64,000 nt of DNA from Nitrospira sp. (lineage in GTDB: Bacteria; Nitrospirota; Nitrospiria; Nitrospirales; Nitrospiraceae). The stretch spans positions 1,074,015 through 1,138,014 of the forward strand of contig CP092079.1 of the NCBI GenBank assembly GCA_022226955.1. The letters are read 5' to 3'. Below the pieces are notes generated by a model. That model saw only the letters and a list, made by a program, of their open reading frames with translations, did not search any database and had not been told where the DNA came from. The stretch's first letter is position 1. Every line of letters starts with the position of its first letter. This document shows, in pieces, positions 37,862 through 46,319 of this stretch. The translations under genes and the position numbers were made by a program.

Positions 37862-38686
37862 ATGAAACAACGATCCTTTAGGCTCGGGCTTCTGACACTG
37901 CTATTGCTCTCTATTAGCAATTGTGCACCTATTACTGCACCAGACATGAGAACTACTAAGCCTATTGTGCTATGCGTGGACTGTGATCAAAAATTCGACC
38001 CAGACACTCACGAAAAGGTTTTAAAAGATCTACTCAGCAACACTTATATTGGAGAGCTTCGAAAAGCTTTGTACTGGCAGGATTCCGTGCATCAGTTCCA
38101 ATCGAAAGCTCACTTTGACAACTGTGATTTCGACTCAGCCACGAACTACATAGACTCACTCCTGTCTGAAACCGATGACCATGTGATCGCTGCACAGAAG
38201 GCACAGAACGATGGAGACGACGGTGATCTTCAGGCCGCTATACGGAAGGCCTTTTTTTCCATTGGTCAAGCACTCCATGCAATTCAAGACTTCTACGCCC
38301 ATTCGAACTACGTTGAACTAATGAAAGATAGCGTCAAAAGGCTAACCGACCTGGAAGTCGTCGCGCCATGGCGCCCCGAGGGTAAGACGCGAATCATCAA
38401 GCTTCGAGAGAAAGGTTTGGTATCGGGCTATGTCTTCTGGGGTTTCCCTCAGAAATGCTCATCCTGCTCAAGCTCTCACGCTGACCTGGCCAAGGATAGC
38501 GTGACAACAACGAGTGGCCAGGTGAAGGTCTCGCATCTTGGAAACATTACTCAATATGGTATCGCCGTCTTCCTAGCAAGTGAGGCCTCACAAGAACTTT
38601 TACGCGACGCGTTCAGGCAATGGCCACTGCTCAAGGAACTGAACGGCCCAAATGTGGCATTCGAAGTACTAATTGACCGGAGGTGA
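37862..38686 (+). CDS. HET-C/zinc-phospholipase C-like lipoprotein
   Basis: This 274-residue protein starts at the ATG at 37862, with AGGA upstream. A hydrophobic signal is followed by ISNC (Cys21), a probable though imperfect lipobox. Two metal-site blocks are visible: HQFQSKAHFDNCDF near residue 77, and IGQALHAIQDFYAHSNYVEL near residue 133. This His/Asp arrangement is the signature of HET-C-like and zinc-dependent phospholipase C-like proteins. A four-cysteine cluster, CSSCSSSH, lies near residue 202. It may hydrolyse phospholipid or simply share the fold. The codon and base use is A+T-richer than its upstream neighbours, which suggests transfer. It runs in the same direction as the large regulator that follows. 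Confidence 0.6.
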   Translation: MKQRSFRLGLLTLLLLSISNCAPITAPDMRTTKPIVLCVDCDQKFDPDTHEKVLKDLLSNTYIGELRKALYWQDSVHQFQSKAHFDNCDFDSATNYIDSLLSETDDHVIAAQKAQNDGDDGDLQAAIRKAFFSIGQALHAIQDFYAHSNYVELMKDSVKRLTDLEVVAPWRPEGKTRIIKLREKGLVSGYVFWGFPQKCSSCSSSHADLAKDSVTTTSGQVKVSHLGNITQYGIAVFLASEASQELLRDAFRQWPLLKELNGPNVAFEVLIDRR

Positions 38687-38710
38687 TTTTGAAAAGGCGC
38701 AGGCACCAAG

Positions 38711-38800
38711 AACCATCTATCTCGAGCGCCTCGAACGTGATCGCCGTCGAGGTGGCGTCGCCCTCCACGCCTATGTCATGATGAAGCGGGGGACTGCTCT
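38711..38800 (+). mobile_element. remnant of a REP-associated tyrosine transposase
   Basis: One frame reads IYLERLERDRRRGGVALHAY followed by VMM, matching the region before the HxH motif of Y1 transposases (typically ALHAYVLMxNHxHLL). The sequence then departs into KRGTALQLF and stops. No start or ends are seen. It is a short decayed fragment between two island genes. Confidence 0.45.
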
Positions 38801-38841
38801 GCAATTATTTTAGGGGTGGTTTCATCACCGGGGAATGGTGA

Positions 38842-41800
38842 ATGGCCAAGCGTATTCCCACGCTCGCTAAACTTACCACCCCGCGCCTCCATGCTGTTTT
38901 GTGTCGCGAGCGACTGTTCACGCTCCTCCAGGATCAGTGCGATCACTATCCACTTATCTGGGTGTCTGGTCCTCCTGGATCGGGAAAAACTTCGCTCATT
39001 GCAAGTTATCTCACGAAGCGAAAACATCGAACCCTGTGGTATCACCTTGATCCGGGTGATGCGGACCTCGCGGCATTCTTTTACTACCTCGCACAGGCAG
39101 CTCAGGGCGCAGCCGGGCGGAAGAAGCTTCGATTACCAGCGTTGACGCCGGAATTTATGGCGGATGTGCCGGGATTCACGAGACGGTTTATGCGGGAACT
39201 CTGGTCGAAACTTCCCCTGCCAGCTGCGTTGGTCCTCGACAATTATCAAGAACTGCCGATAGAGGCACCTCTCCACAAGATACTCCCCATTGCACTCGCC
39301 GAGTTTCCGCAGGGAGCAGCTCTCATTGCTATTAGCCGTGGAGATGTGCCTGAGCCGTTTACAAGGGAACTGGTCCACAACGGAGTGGCCCACGTTAGGT
39401 GGGAGGATTTGCAGCTCACGTTTGAAGAGACCGCTTCGTTGGCAGGATCTGGATCGGACATCGATGAACATACTCTCCGATCTCTGCATGCCAAAGCCAA
39501 TGGCTGGGTAGCCGGCACCATCCTAATGTTGGAACAGATGAAGACGAATCAAACGTGGAATACACCCATTCCGTCCGAAACAAAAACCGACGTCTTTCAC
39601 TACTTCGCAGAACAAGTGTTCATGCGCATGGATTCTTCCACGCAAGAAGTGCTGATGCGCATAGCACTGCTCCCATGGGTCACAGGACCTATGGCTGATG
39701 AGGTCAGCGAGCATTCAGGCGCAGCCCAGATCATTCGCGATTTGTACCAACGGGGCCTGTTTGTGGATCGCCGTGCCGATGCACAGGTGCGCTATCGATA
39801 TCATGACCTGTTTAGAGATTTCCTTCTCGATCGATGCCACGTTCACTTCGACGGAGAAACACAGCACAGTCTCAAGCGCATCGCCGCACAAGTGGCTGAG
39901 CGGCACGGGCAACACGATACGGCTGTCGCGCTTTATGCGGAGACGACGTCTTGGGATGATCTCAGTCGGCTGATTTGCGAGCTAGCCGAGGCGCTGCTCT
40001 CTCAGGGACGAAACCAAACACTGCAAGGATACGTCGGACAGCTCCCGACAGCCGAACGCGAGAAGCGGCCTTGGCTACTCTATTGGTCGGGGATCAGTCG
40101 ACTAGTATTCGATCCCATCAACGCTCGAACAGACTTGGAGCACGCCTATCTACTCTTTGAAGTCTCCAATCAAGACATCGCTGGGCGACTGCTCGCAAGC
40201 GGCGGCATCATCGAGTCGTATTACGGGTATGGGGATGATATGGCTCCCACAATTGCCTGGGGAGACCGGATTCACCAACTGCTCCAGCAGCATAAGGGAT
40301 TCCCTTCACTGGCGATTGAGGCGAGGGTTCTGATGAATCTGCAGGGCCTTATCTTTGCCTGTCCATATCATCCGCTGATTCAGGAGATCGAACAATCCCT
40401 CTCCCGCACCCTACATGCGCTGGATGACCCAGCCACTCGAGTTGGAGTGGCAGTCGCATTCATGAACCTGATGATATGGAGAGGACACCTCGCACAGATG
40501 CACCAGACCCTCCACGATTTGACTGCACAGAGTGGACAGACGGCCCTTCCACCCGCTCACCTCGTGACGTGGAAAGTCATGGAGGCACACCATGCGTGGG
40601 CGACAGGAAATTTCTCCCACGCGACAGCCGCATTCGATGAGGCTCTCCACATCGCGGATACGTTCGGCATTCTGGTGTTTAGGCCACTGGTACTATCCTG
40701 CCAGCTCTTTCTCGCATTGGTGATCGGAGATCATGCAGACGGCGAAACACGCGCACGTATGATCTTTGCCGAAAACTTCCGTCACTCAGGGCTCACCATC
40801 GGACAATCTCAGCTTCAATCCGCTGGGGTTGCACTCCTTCGTGGTGATGGATTCGCTGCCCTGGCTCATGCCTCAGCCGCGCTTGAAACACTCGCGCCAC
40901 GCTGCTTGCCGCTCTTCACCTGCAATTGTCTCATGGGGCTCGCCAAGGTACTGATTGAACTGAGTCAGTGCGAGGAGGCTCGGACACGCCTCGGTGAGGC
41001 GCTCGACCTGGCGCGAGCTATGCGCAGCCCGTGGCTTGAATCAATGTGTCTCCTAACATTGGCCTATACATATTTTCGCGAAGGCCAAATAGAATTGGTC
41101 AATACGCCTCTGCGAACAGGGTTGGGCATCGCCAGCCGTCATGACTTTGTGGTGTTAGACTTTTGGTGGCGACCGAAAGTGATGGCGGAACTCTTGGCGC
41201 ATGCCTTAGAGGCGAACATCGAGGTCGAATACGTCCGCAGCATCATCCGTCGCCGTGGTCTACTGGCACCATTTGACGGGATGAAACACTGGCCCTATCC
41301 GGTGAAGATTACGACCTTGGGGCGGTTCGAGGTGATGATTGACGACGTGCCGTTGGCCACGACTGGAAAAACTCAACGCAAGCCGCTTGAACTCTTGAAA
41401 TACCTCTGCGCGGCTGGACCGCACGGGGCAAATCAGGAACTCATCGAAGAGGCCTTATGGCCGGATGCGGACGGCGAAGCTGCGAATCAGGCTTTTCGGA
41501 CGACACTGCACCGACTCCGAAAGCTCTTGCGCCATGAGGATGCCGTGCAACTCACCGATCGGCATGCCTCGATTGACCTATCGCTGGTATCGCTAGATCA
41601 CATAGGGTTTGAGCGCACGGCTCAGAGCGTCGATCGTACAGATACGCTGGCTCTTGAGCAAACACTTGCCCTCTATCGTGGCCATTTCCTGCAAGGTGAA
41701 ATGGCTGCCTGGGCCTTGCCAGTTCGAGAACGATTGCGCGCACGGTTCCTTAATCTGACCGAACAGCTGGGCGCACTTTTGGAAGAGCGAGATGACATGA

Positions 41801-42012
41801 GTAACGCGGCGCTGAAATATCTTCATGCCCTTGAAGTGGAGCCAGTGGCGGAAGTGATGTGCCGGCGCGTGATGATGACCTACGTGCGCCTAGGGCGTCG
41901 ATCCGAGGCCATCAGCGTGTACCAGCGATTCAGCCAGGCACTACGAACAAAACTCGGTGTTCTCCCAACTCCAGAAACGATCTCCCTCTACGATACCATC
42001 GCGAAACCCTGA
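38842..42012 (+). CDS. large STAND-ATPase transcriptional regulator with C-terminal BTAD domain
   Basis: This 1056-residue protein has an N-terminal nucleotide-binding domain with Walker A SGPPGSGKTSL (residues 42-52) and a Walker B-like LVLDNYQEL near 131. MalT-like STAND features follow (FAEQVFMRMD, RYRYHDLFRDFL). A long helical TPR-like region spans about 350-800. From about 820 a winged-helix domain (TLGRFEVMIDDVPLATTGKT, then QRKPLELLKYL) leads into a bacterial transcriptional activator domain ending about residue 1053. Classical SARP regulators have the winged helix first; here it is last. It is probably a ligand-gated activator and may control the genes that follow. The signal is unknown. 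Confidence 0.8.
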   Translation: MAKRIPTLAKLTTPRLHAVLCRERLFTLLQDQCDHYPLIWVSGPPGSGKTSLIASYLTKRKHRTLWYHLDPGDADLAAFFYYLAQAAQGAAGRKKLRLPALTPEFMADVPGFTRRFMRELWSKLPLPAALVLDNYQELPIEAPLHKILPIALAEFPQGAALIAISRGDVPEPFTRELVHNGVAHVRWEDLQLTFEETASLAGSGSDIDEHTLRSLHAKANGWVAGTILMLEQMKTNQTWNTPIPSETKTDVFHYFAEQVFMRMDSSTQEVLMRIALLPWVTGPMADEVSEHSGAAQIIRDLYQRGLFVDRRADAQVRYRYHDLFRDFLLDRCHVHFDGETQHSLKRIAAQVAERHGQHDTAVALYAETTSWDDLSRLICELAEALLSQGRNQTLQGYVGQLPTAEREKRPWLLYWSGISRLVFDPINARTDLEHAYLLFEVSNQDIAGRLLASGGIIESYYGYGDDMAPTIAWGDRIHQLLQQHKGFPSLAIEARVLMNLQGLIFACPYHPLIQEIEQSLSRTLHALDDPATRVGVAVAFMNLMIWRGHLAQMHQTLHDLTAQSGQTALPPAHLVTWKVMEAHHAWATGNFSHATAAFDEALHIADTFGILVFRPLVLSCQLFLALVIGDHADGETRARMIFAENFRHSGLTIGQSQLQSAGVALLRGDGFAALAHASAALETLAPRCLPLFTCNCLMGLAKVLIELSQCEEARTRLGEALDLARAMRSPWLESMCLLTLAYTYFREGQIELVNTPLRTGLGIASRHDFVVLDFWWRPKVMAELLAHALEANIEVEYVRSIIRRRGLLAPFDGMKHWPYPVKITTLGRFEVMIDDVPLATTGKTQRKPLELLKYLCAAGPHGANQELIEEALWPDADGEAANQAFRTTLHRLRKLLRHEDAVQLTDRHASIDLSLVSLDHIGFERTAQSVDRTDTLALEQTLALYRGHFLQGEMAAWALPVRERLRARFLNLTEQLGALLEERDDMSNAALKYLHALEVEPVAEVMCRRVMMTYVRLGRRSEAISVYQRFSQALRTKLGVLPTPETISLYDTIAKP

Positions 42013-42031
42013 TTCACTTCCTTTGAATCAG
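42009..42031. terminator. hairpin overlapping the regulator gene's stop
   Basis: CTGATTCA (42009-42016) and TGAATCAG (42024-42031) form a perfect 8-bp stem with a 7-base loop; the stop codon lies in the first arm. No T-run follows. It may limit read-through or protect the 3' end. Confidence 0.35.
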
Positions 42032-42224
42032 CACGAATCGTCTAATCGGTAACCGATCTGTAACGTCTGCTAGCATAAATAGCCGTCTTGGTTAGCAACA
42101 GGACTATAACCGTAATTTCTGGAACGCACACTTGTAAAGTTATGAGACATGTAGACCTTCTAACAAAATCGAACCAAAAGAGTTGACCTACTCCCAAGCC
42201 ATACGGCCCCATTAAGAGGACAAT

Positions 42225-43376
42225 ATGGATAACCAGATGAAAAGCATGAGGCCGACTGTAGTAAAGACTTTATCCCATAAGTACAGTTGGCACCCTATAC
42301 CGCCACCCATTCAGCTTGCTATTCATGACGTAGCTGTAGCCCCTCAAGGAAATCCATCGAGTGCGGTGTGGCTAGCAGATGTAACTGGTAAGATATGGCT
42401 AATGTATTCTGCTAGCGGATCAACCCAGATCAAGCAGGTTGGGAGCCAGTTCAAGCGGATAGCTGTTTCTCCGGACAGTGAAACAGTGTGGGCCATATCA
42501 CTGACCGGCGGTCTTTGGAAACGGAATAGCGCTGGGGTTTGGCTGGAGGCTAAGACGGCTGGCAGAGTCACTTCCGGCTTGGAGGATGTCACAGTTGATG
42601 CGCAAGGTGACGTATGGGTAACAGGCGAGGACGGCACTATTTGGGTCACCCGAGATGGGACAGCGTTTGAAGAGCGAACAGTACTAGTTCCCTTTAAACG
42701 CCTTGCGGCTAACGCTAATAATGCAATATGGGGTATTGTCTCAGGTGGCACACTCTGGAGATTGGATTCTGAAACTCGCTCTTGGTACCAAACGGGTGGG
42801 ATGAACATGGAAGATATCTCCGTCAGCCTTGAAGGTGTAGTATGGTTAATCGATGATGATGGACGCGTTTGGACGACAACAGATGGGCAAACTATTAGCC
42901 CAAATCCAGGGCAGGGATTCAAAAGTCTCTCCATTGGAGAATACGGCTTAGTATGGGGTGCGAAGGCCGATGGATCGCTGTGGGCATGGGCACCAGATTT
43001 GGATCCAGAACCTGAACCGGGTGGAAGTGGTGGTACTGGACAAACTCCTCCTCCTCCTCCTCCTCCTCCTCCTGTCAAGCCAATCATAAGCTGTTCCGTT
43101 AGTGGTTCCGGCGCTGGCTCTGTCTTCACGATAACTGGCTCGGGATTCCTGCCCAATAAGTCAGTCATTGTGAGAGTCACTCGCGTAGATGTTGACCGAA
43201 TTCACGATGTTTCCTTCACCACTTCGAGTACATCGACCGGAACCATCACCTATGTACAACCAATACCCTGCCTGCCAGGTTTAAAATTTAACTTCTCTGC
43301 AACCGATAGCCGTGCCGACACGAGTGATCTTACAGGAGCCCTCTGGAGCAATACGGTGACTTGTAGTTGCCCATGA
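42225..43376 (+). CDS. tectonin-type beta-propeller protein with polyproline linker
   Basis: This 383-residue protein has about five or six repeats over residues 25-255, each with the tectonin pattern of a strand ending VWLAD or VWVTGEDG followed by TIW or GSLW. Examples are VWVTGEDGTIWVTRDGTAFE and VWLIDDDGRVWTTTDGQ. Such propellers bind sugars or lipopolysaccharide. A nine-proline linker (near 275-285) leads to an Ig-like C-terminal domain with paired cysteines. There is no signal peptide, so export, if any, must be non-classical. It is A+T-rich relative to the flanking chromosome. Confidence 0.7.
   Translation: MDNQMKSMRPTVVKTLSHKYSWHPIPPPIQLAIHDVAVAPQGNPSSAVWLADVTGKIWLMYSASGSTQIKQVGSQFKRIAVSPDSETVWAISLTGGLWKRNSAGVWLEAKTAGRVTSGLEDVTVDAQGDVWVTGEDGTIWVTRDGTAFEERTVLVPFKRLAANANNAIWGIVSGGTLWRLDSETRSWYQTGGMNMEDISVSLEGVVWLIDDDGRVWTTTDGQTISPNPGQGFKSLSIGEYGLVWGAKADGSLWAWAPDLDPEPEPGGSGGTGQTPPPPPPPPPVKPIISCSVSGSGAGSVFTITGSGFLPNKSVIVRVTRVDVDRIHDVSFTTSSTSTGTITYVQPIPCLPGLKFNFSATDSRADTSDLTGALWSNTVTCSCP
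43047..43073 (+). repeat. (CCT)9 trinucleotide repeat
   Basis: Nine perfect CCT units encode the proline linker of the propeller protein. Slippage would change linker length without shifting the frame. Confidence 0.9.
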
Positions 43377-43586
43377 TATGAATGCATTAGTTCAGACTGT
43401 GGCTTGGAGTATAAGGTTCATCAGGACAAGTGTATCGTTAATGCCACTGTCCACCCCAATGATCGCATACCGCAGGTAACCAATTATTAACAAAACATCT
43501 CATCAGTCATGTGCATGTAATGTTCTGGCAACTATCATTCACAAAAAGAGTCATGAGATGTCGTTCTTTTGACACTGACGTTCGTA

Positions 43587-43598
43587 CTTTCTAGAAAG
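43587..43598. promoter_or_regulatory. 12-bp palindrome just before the unknown 518-residue gene
   Basis: CTTTCTAGAAAG is a perfect palindrome ending 10 bases before the ATG at 43609 and covering the ribosome-binding AAAGG. A bound repressor or mRNA hairpin here would affect translation start. No matching site was seen elsewhere. Confidence 0.3.
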
Positions 43599-43608
43599 GT
43601 GACTTTCT

Positions 43609-45165
43609 ATGAGACCTCCTGAGCTAAATGTCTTATTTTCTATAAACGAGCTTGATTGTAGAGCCCCAGAAGATTCGGGTGGTGATGAGCCGTATATGTG
43701 GATTTTGGGGTTTAAGGTTGACGCCGATACAATAACTCCTCGACAGGGAAGCTTGCTCCCACACATGGGGGTCCAAATATTTGACGGCGCACAACAGGCC
43801 CGCCAATTGCTTGCTGAGGACCTGAAAGAGGGAAACGGACCTATAGCAATCCCCTCTCATATAGGGGCACGCAGTTTTCGATTGCGCCCGGCTTTTCTTG
43901 ACATGGGTGGGTGGTTTGCTGGGCTTACGGGGCTTATCTGTATTCTTTGGGATGAAGATGAGTTTTCTGCCGAGACCGTTCAGAAAGCTCATAATAAGTT
44001 CAAGGAGATATTTGGACCAACTCTGGCCAATGAACTGGACAAGCTGATTGATGGAGGGTATGACGATCAACTTTCGCGCAATGCCAACGGTGTTGTTGTC
44101 TCACCTCCTTCGTCCAACGCACTCGAGTGGCGACTGACACGATTAGGAGATTCCGGAGCACGAAGTAACGCCACGAGCTCAATCACTACGGTATTAAAAG
44201 ATGAGATTACTGCTGAATTAAAAACAGTTTTCTTGCAATCCGATCCCGTGACGACAATTGTGGATCGAGACGACAGCTTAGGAGCCGAGGTACAGGCTCA
44301 TCTTGGCACAGATCTTAGAGCGCCACAGGCTTTCTCAATGCGATTTACGGAAGATGAAGCGGATTACACAGCACATGGACATGTATCCGGAACACGCGTA
44401 TATCATTCTTTAATTGACAGTCAAGTCTTTCATGCTGTCCGGCACTTTGAGTATGTAAGCGATGTCGTTGCTGAGGTTTGTTGGCTCCCTGAAAGGGTAT
44501 ATTTTGCCTACGCTTATCGGTTGGAACAAACAATTCGCTTGCAATTGCGGCCTATAATCAGCGGTGCGCCGACTACAATAAAGTGGTGCCTCAATGACGT
44601 AATCCTAGAAGATGGTGCCGGACAGATTTCCGTGATATTCGAGCCTTTAGATAGATATGTCGGGTCACCACAGGATGTTCTGGCGTACCGTTATCCAGGA
44701 GGATCCGGCACAATATCATACCGCAACTCAGGGCCTGTGTTAGATCTAACCCATACTGGAGGCATTGGTGCGTTTTTTGGGACGGTAACTGCTGTTTATG
44801 CGTATGAAAATGATCCGCCGCTTACTGCGTCCGGTGTGAATACTCGTGCTGAGCTCGCGAGACGAGGCTATGAAGATGTTGTGGAAATTGGATTTATGGG
44901 AGCTGAGTTCGAAATGGACGAGCAATATCGACAAGACGTCAAAACATGCAAACGGGTGGTTGCCGAAATCGATCGCAAGCGAATTTCGGTAAACTGGGGA
45001 AAAGCAATCATCGATCCGGGAGATCCTCCGCCAACACGCGAACAGATTCTTGAGAAGGCTGACCTCGAGACGAGGATTGTATCCATTGCGAGCGTTCGCC
45101 TTCTGCCCCATTCAACAGCTACGGCACGTCGTGTCTTGAAACCGAAAATTGCCGGAAAAGGATAA
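43609..45165 (+). CDS. unrecognised 518-residue protein of the accessory island
   Basis: The N-terminus reads NVLFSINELDCRAPEDSGGD and then EPYMWILGFKVD. A Cys followed by acidic residues and G-x-DEPY is a motif I recall at the start of many bacterial proteins of unknown function. A mildly hydrophobic stretch (GGWFAGLTGLICILW) lies near residue 100, and the region 350-420 is beta-rich with Gly/Tyr. No signal peptide, no catalytic motif. It follows the propeller gene by 230 bases in the same direction and has the same A+T-rich composition, so the two may form one functional unit. I cannot assign a family. Confidence 0.6.
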   Translation: MRPPELNVLFSINELDCRAPEDSGGDEPYMWILGFKVDADTITPRQGSLLPHMGVQIFDGAQQARQLLAEDLKEGNGPIAIPSHIGARSFRLRPAFLDMGGWFAGLTGLICILWDEDEFSAETVQKAHNKFKEIFGPTLANELDKLIDGGYDDQLSRNANGVVVSPPSSNALEWRLTRLGDSGARSNATSSITTVLKDEITAELKTVFLQSDPVTTIVDRDDSLGAEVQAHLGTDLRAPQAFSMRFTEDEADYTAHGHVSGTRVYHSLIDSQVFHAVRHFEYVSDVVAEVCWLPERVYFAYAYRLEQTIRLQLRPIISGAPTTIKWCLNDVILEDGAGQISVIFEPLDRYVGSPQDVLAYRYPGGSGTISYRNSGPVLDLTHTGGIGAFFGTVTAVYAYENDPPLTASGVNTRAELARRGYEDVVEIGFMGAEFEMDEQYRQDVKTCKRVVAEIDRKRISVNWGKAIIDPGDPPPTREQILEKADLETRIVSIASVRLLPHSTATARRVLKPKIAGKG

Positions 45166-45218
45166 AGATTGACAGTCAAGCTCTGCTTTTTAACACACTT
45201 CGAAGGCCCGAAGTTTGG

Positions 45219-46120
45219 GGGGTCAGGTCTTGCAATCACACACCGTCGCGCTCGGCCCGCATCACGCGCCGACTCACCGTGGCTGGATGGACGCCCAAAT
45301 ACTCCGCGATCTCGACCAGCCGATACCCATACTGGCGAGTGGCCACGTGAATCAGCTGCGTCGGCGTCCCCGTCCGCTGAAACACCACGCGCAACGATGG
45401 GCGCTGGGCCTGCGTCTGCCGACGAGGGATGTCGCGGATCACCCGATTGGGCTGGTGCTGCGCGACAAACTCCTCTGACCCTAGATAGATCTGCCCCATG
45501 AGCTGCTCCCACGGCCTCGGCCCGCCGCGCCCCTCGGCGACAAATGCACGATACTTTTCCTGGGCCGGGCCTACTCGCTGCCCGAACTGGCCGAGAATCC
45601 AGTCCGTGGTGAGCCAGCCGGGCGCCTGCATCTCCCCCACCGTCGCCCGATAGCTACTCCACGCCCATCGTCGAGGATGCGGCACCATCATGGCGCGCAC
45701 CGGATTCAGCACCACGTACCGGCAGAGTTCCAACAGATACGGCTCCTTTTCCACCAGGATCGCCGTGAAGCGTCCCTGGAAGAGATGCCCCACGCGATGA
45801 TGCCGGCGGTTGTACGCCTGCGTATAGCGGCCATTGAGCTGCCGCATGCCGAGCGACAGGGTGGGTTGCGGCGTCTCGATCAGGAGATGATAGTGATTGT
45901 CCATGAGACAGTAGGCATGGCACCGCCAGCCATAGCGCTCAACGACATGGGCCAGCAAGATGAGCCACTGGGAACGGTCCTGGTCGTCCGTCACGATATC
46001 CTGCCGGGCATTGCCGCGACTGGTAACGTGATAGACGGCGCCGGGGAATTCGATGCGGAGCGGGCGGGCCATGGAGGCGGAGTCTACGCATCTCGCTGTT
46101 CACTTACAAGACCTGACCCC
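45219..46120 (-). mobile_element. complete RAYT (IS200/IS605-like) transposable element
   Basis: The transposase gene is bounded by GGGGTCAGGTCTTG (45219-45232) and its exact inverse CAAGACCTGACCCC (46107-46120). The element is about 0.9 kb with a single gene. Such elements move as single strands using a Y1 transposase and cause no target duplication. A remnant with the same left end is at 20785, and a fragment at 38711 comes from a related gene. Confidence 0.8.
45236..46072 (-). CDS. REP-associated tyrosine (Y1) transposase
   Basis: This 278-residue transposase begins MARPLRIEFPGAVYHVTSRG, the standard RAYT N-terminus. The HUH metal site reads YCLMDNHYHLLIETP near residue 55. The catalytic Tyr lies in the MRQLNGRYTQAYNRRH segment, with the second conserved block VGHLFQGRFTAILVE. 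A C-terminal helix-turn-helix (YRLVEIAEYLGVHPATVSRR) is an addition seen in some family members. It would cut and join single-stranded DNA at the element's palindromic ends. The gene seems intact. Confidence 0.92.
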   Translation of the reverse strand: MARPLRIEFPGAVYHVTSRGNARQDIVTDDQDRSQWLILLAHVVERYGWRCHAYCLMDNHYHLLIETPQPTLSLGMRQLNGRYTQAYNRRHHRVGHLFQGRFTAILVEKEPYLLELCRYVVLNPVRAMMVPHPRRWAWSSYRATVGEMQAPGWLTTDWILGQFGQRVGPAQEKYRAFVAEGRGGPRPWEQLMGQIYLGSEEFVAQHQPNRVIRDIPRRQTQAQRPSLRVVFQRTGTPTQLIHVATRQYGYRLVEIAEYLGVHPATVSRRVMRAERDGV

Positions 46121-46319
46121 AAGAATAGTCATGACTAGTCTTGCCAATTTCATCCGTCCTGCTAGAATCCCCGCATCGATGGCAGGCTTGATTCCCAGGT
46201 GCGATGCAGCCATCGACCCGGTGTCGGGTAAATGGCTTCCAATGAGCATTGGCTGAGACTGTCTAACGATTGCGTGTGTGTCAGGCTGTGCCGATCACTG
46301 TTCACCAAGGAGGCCCACC

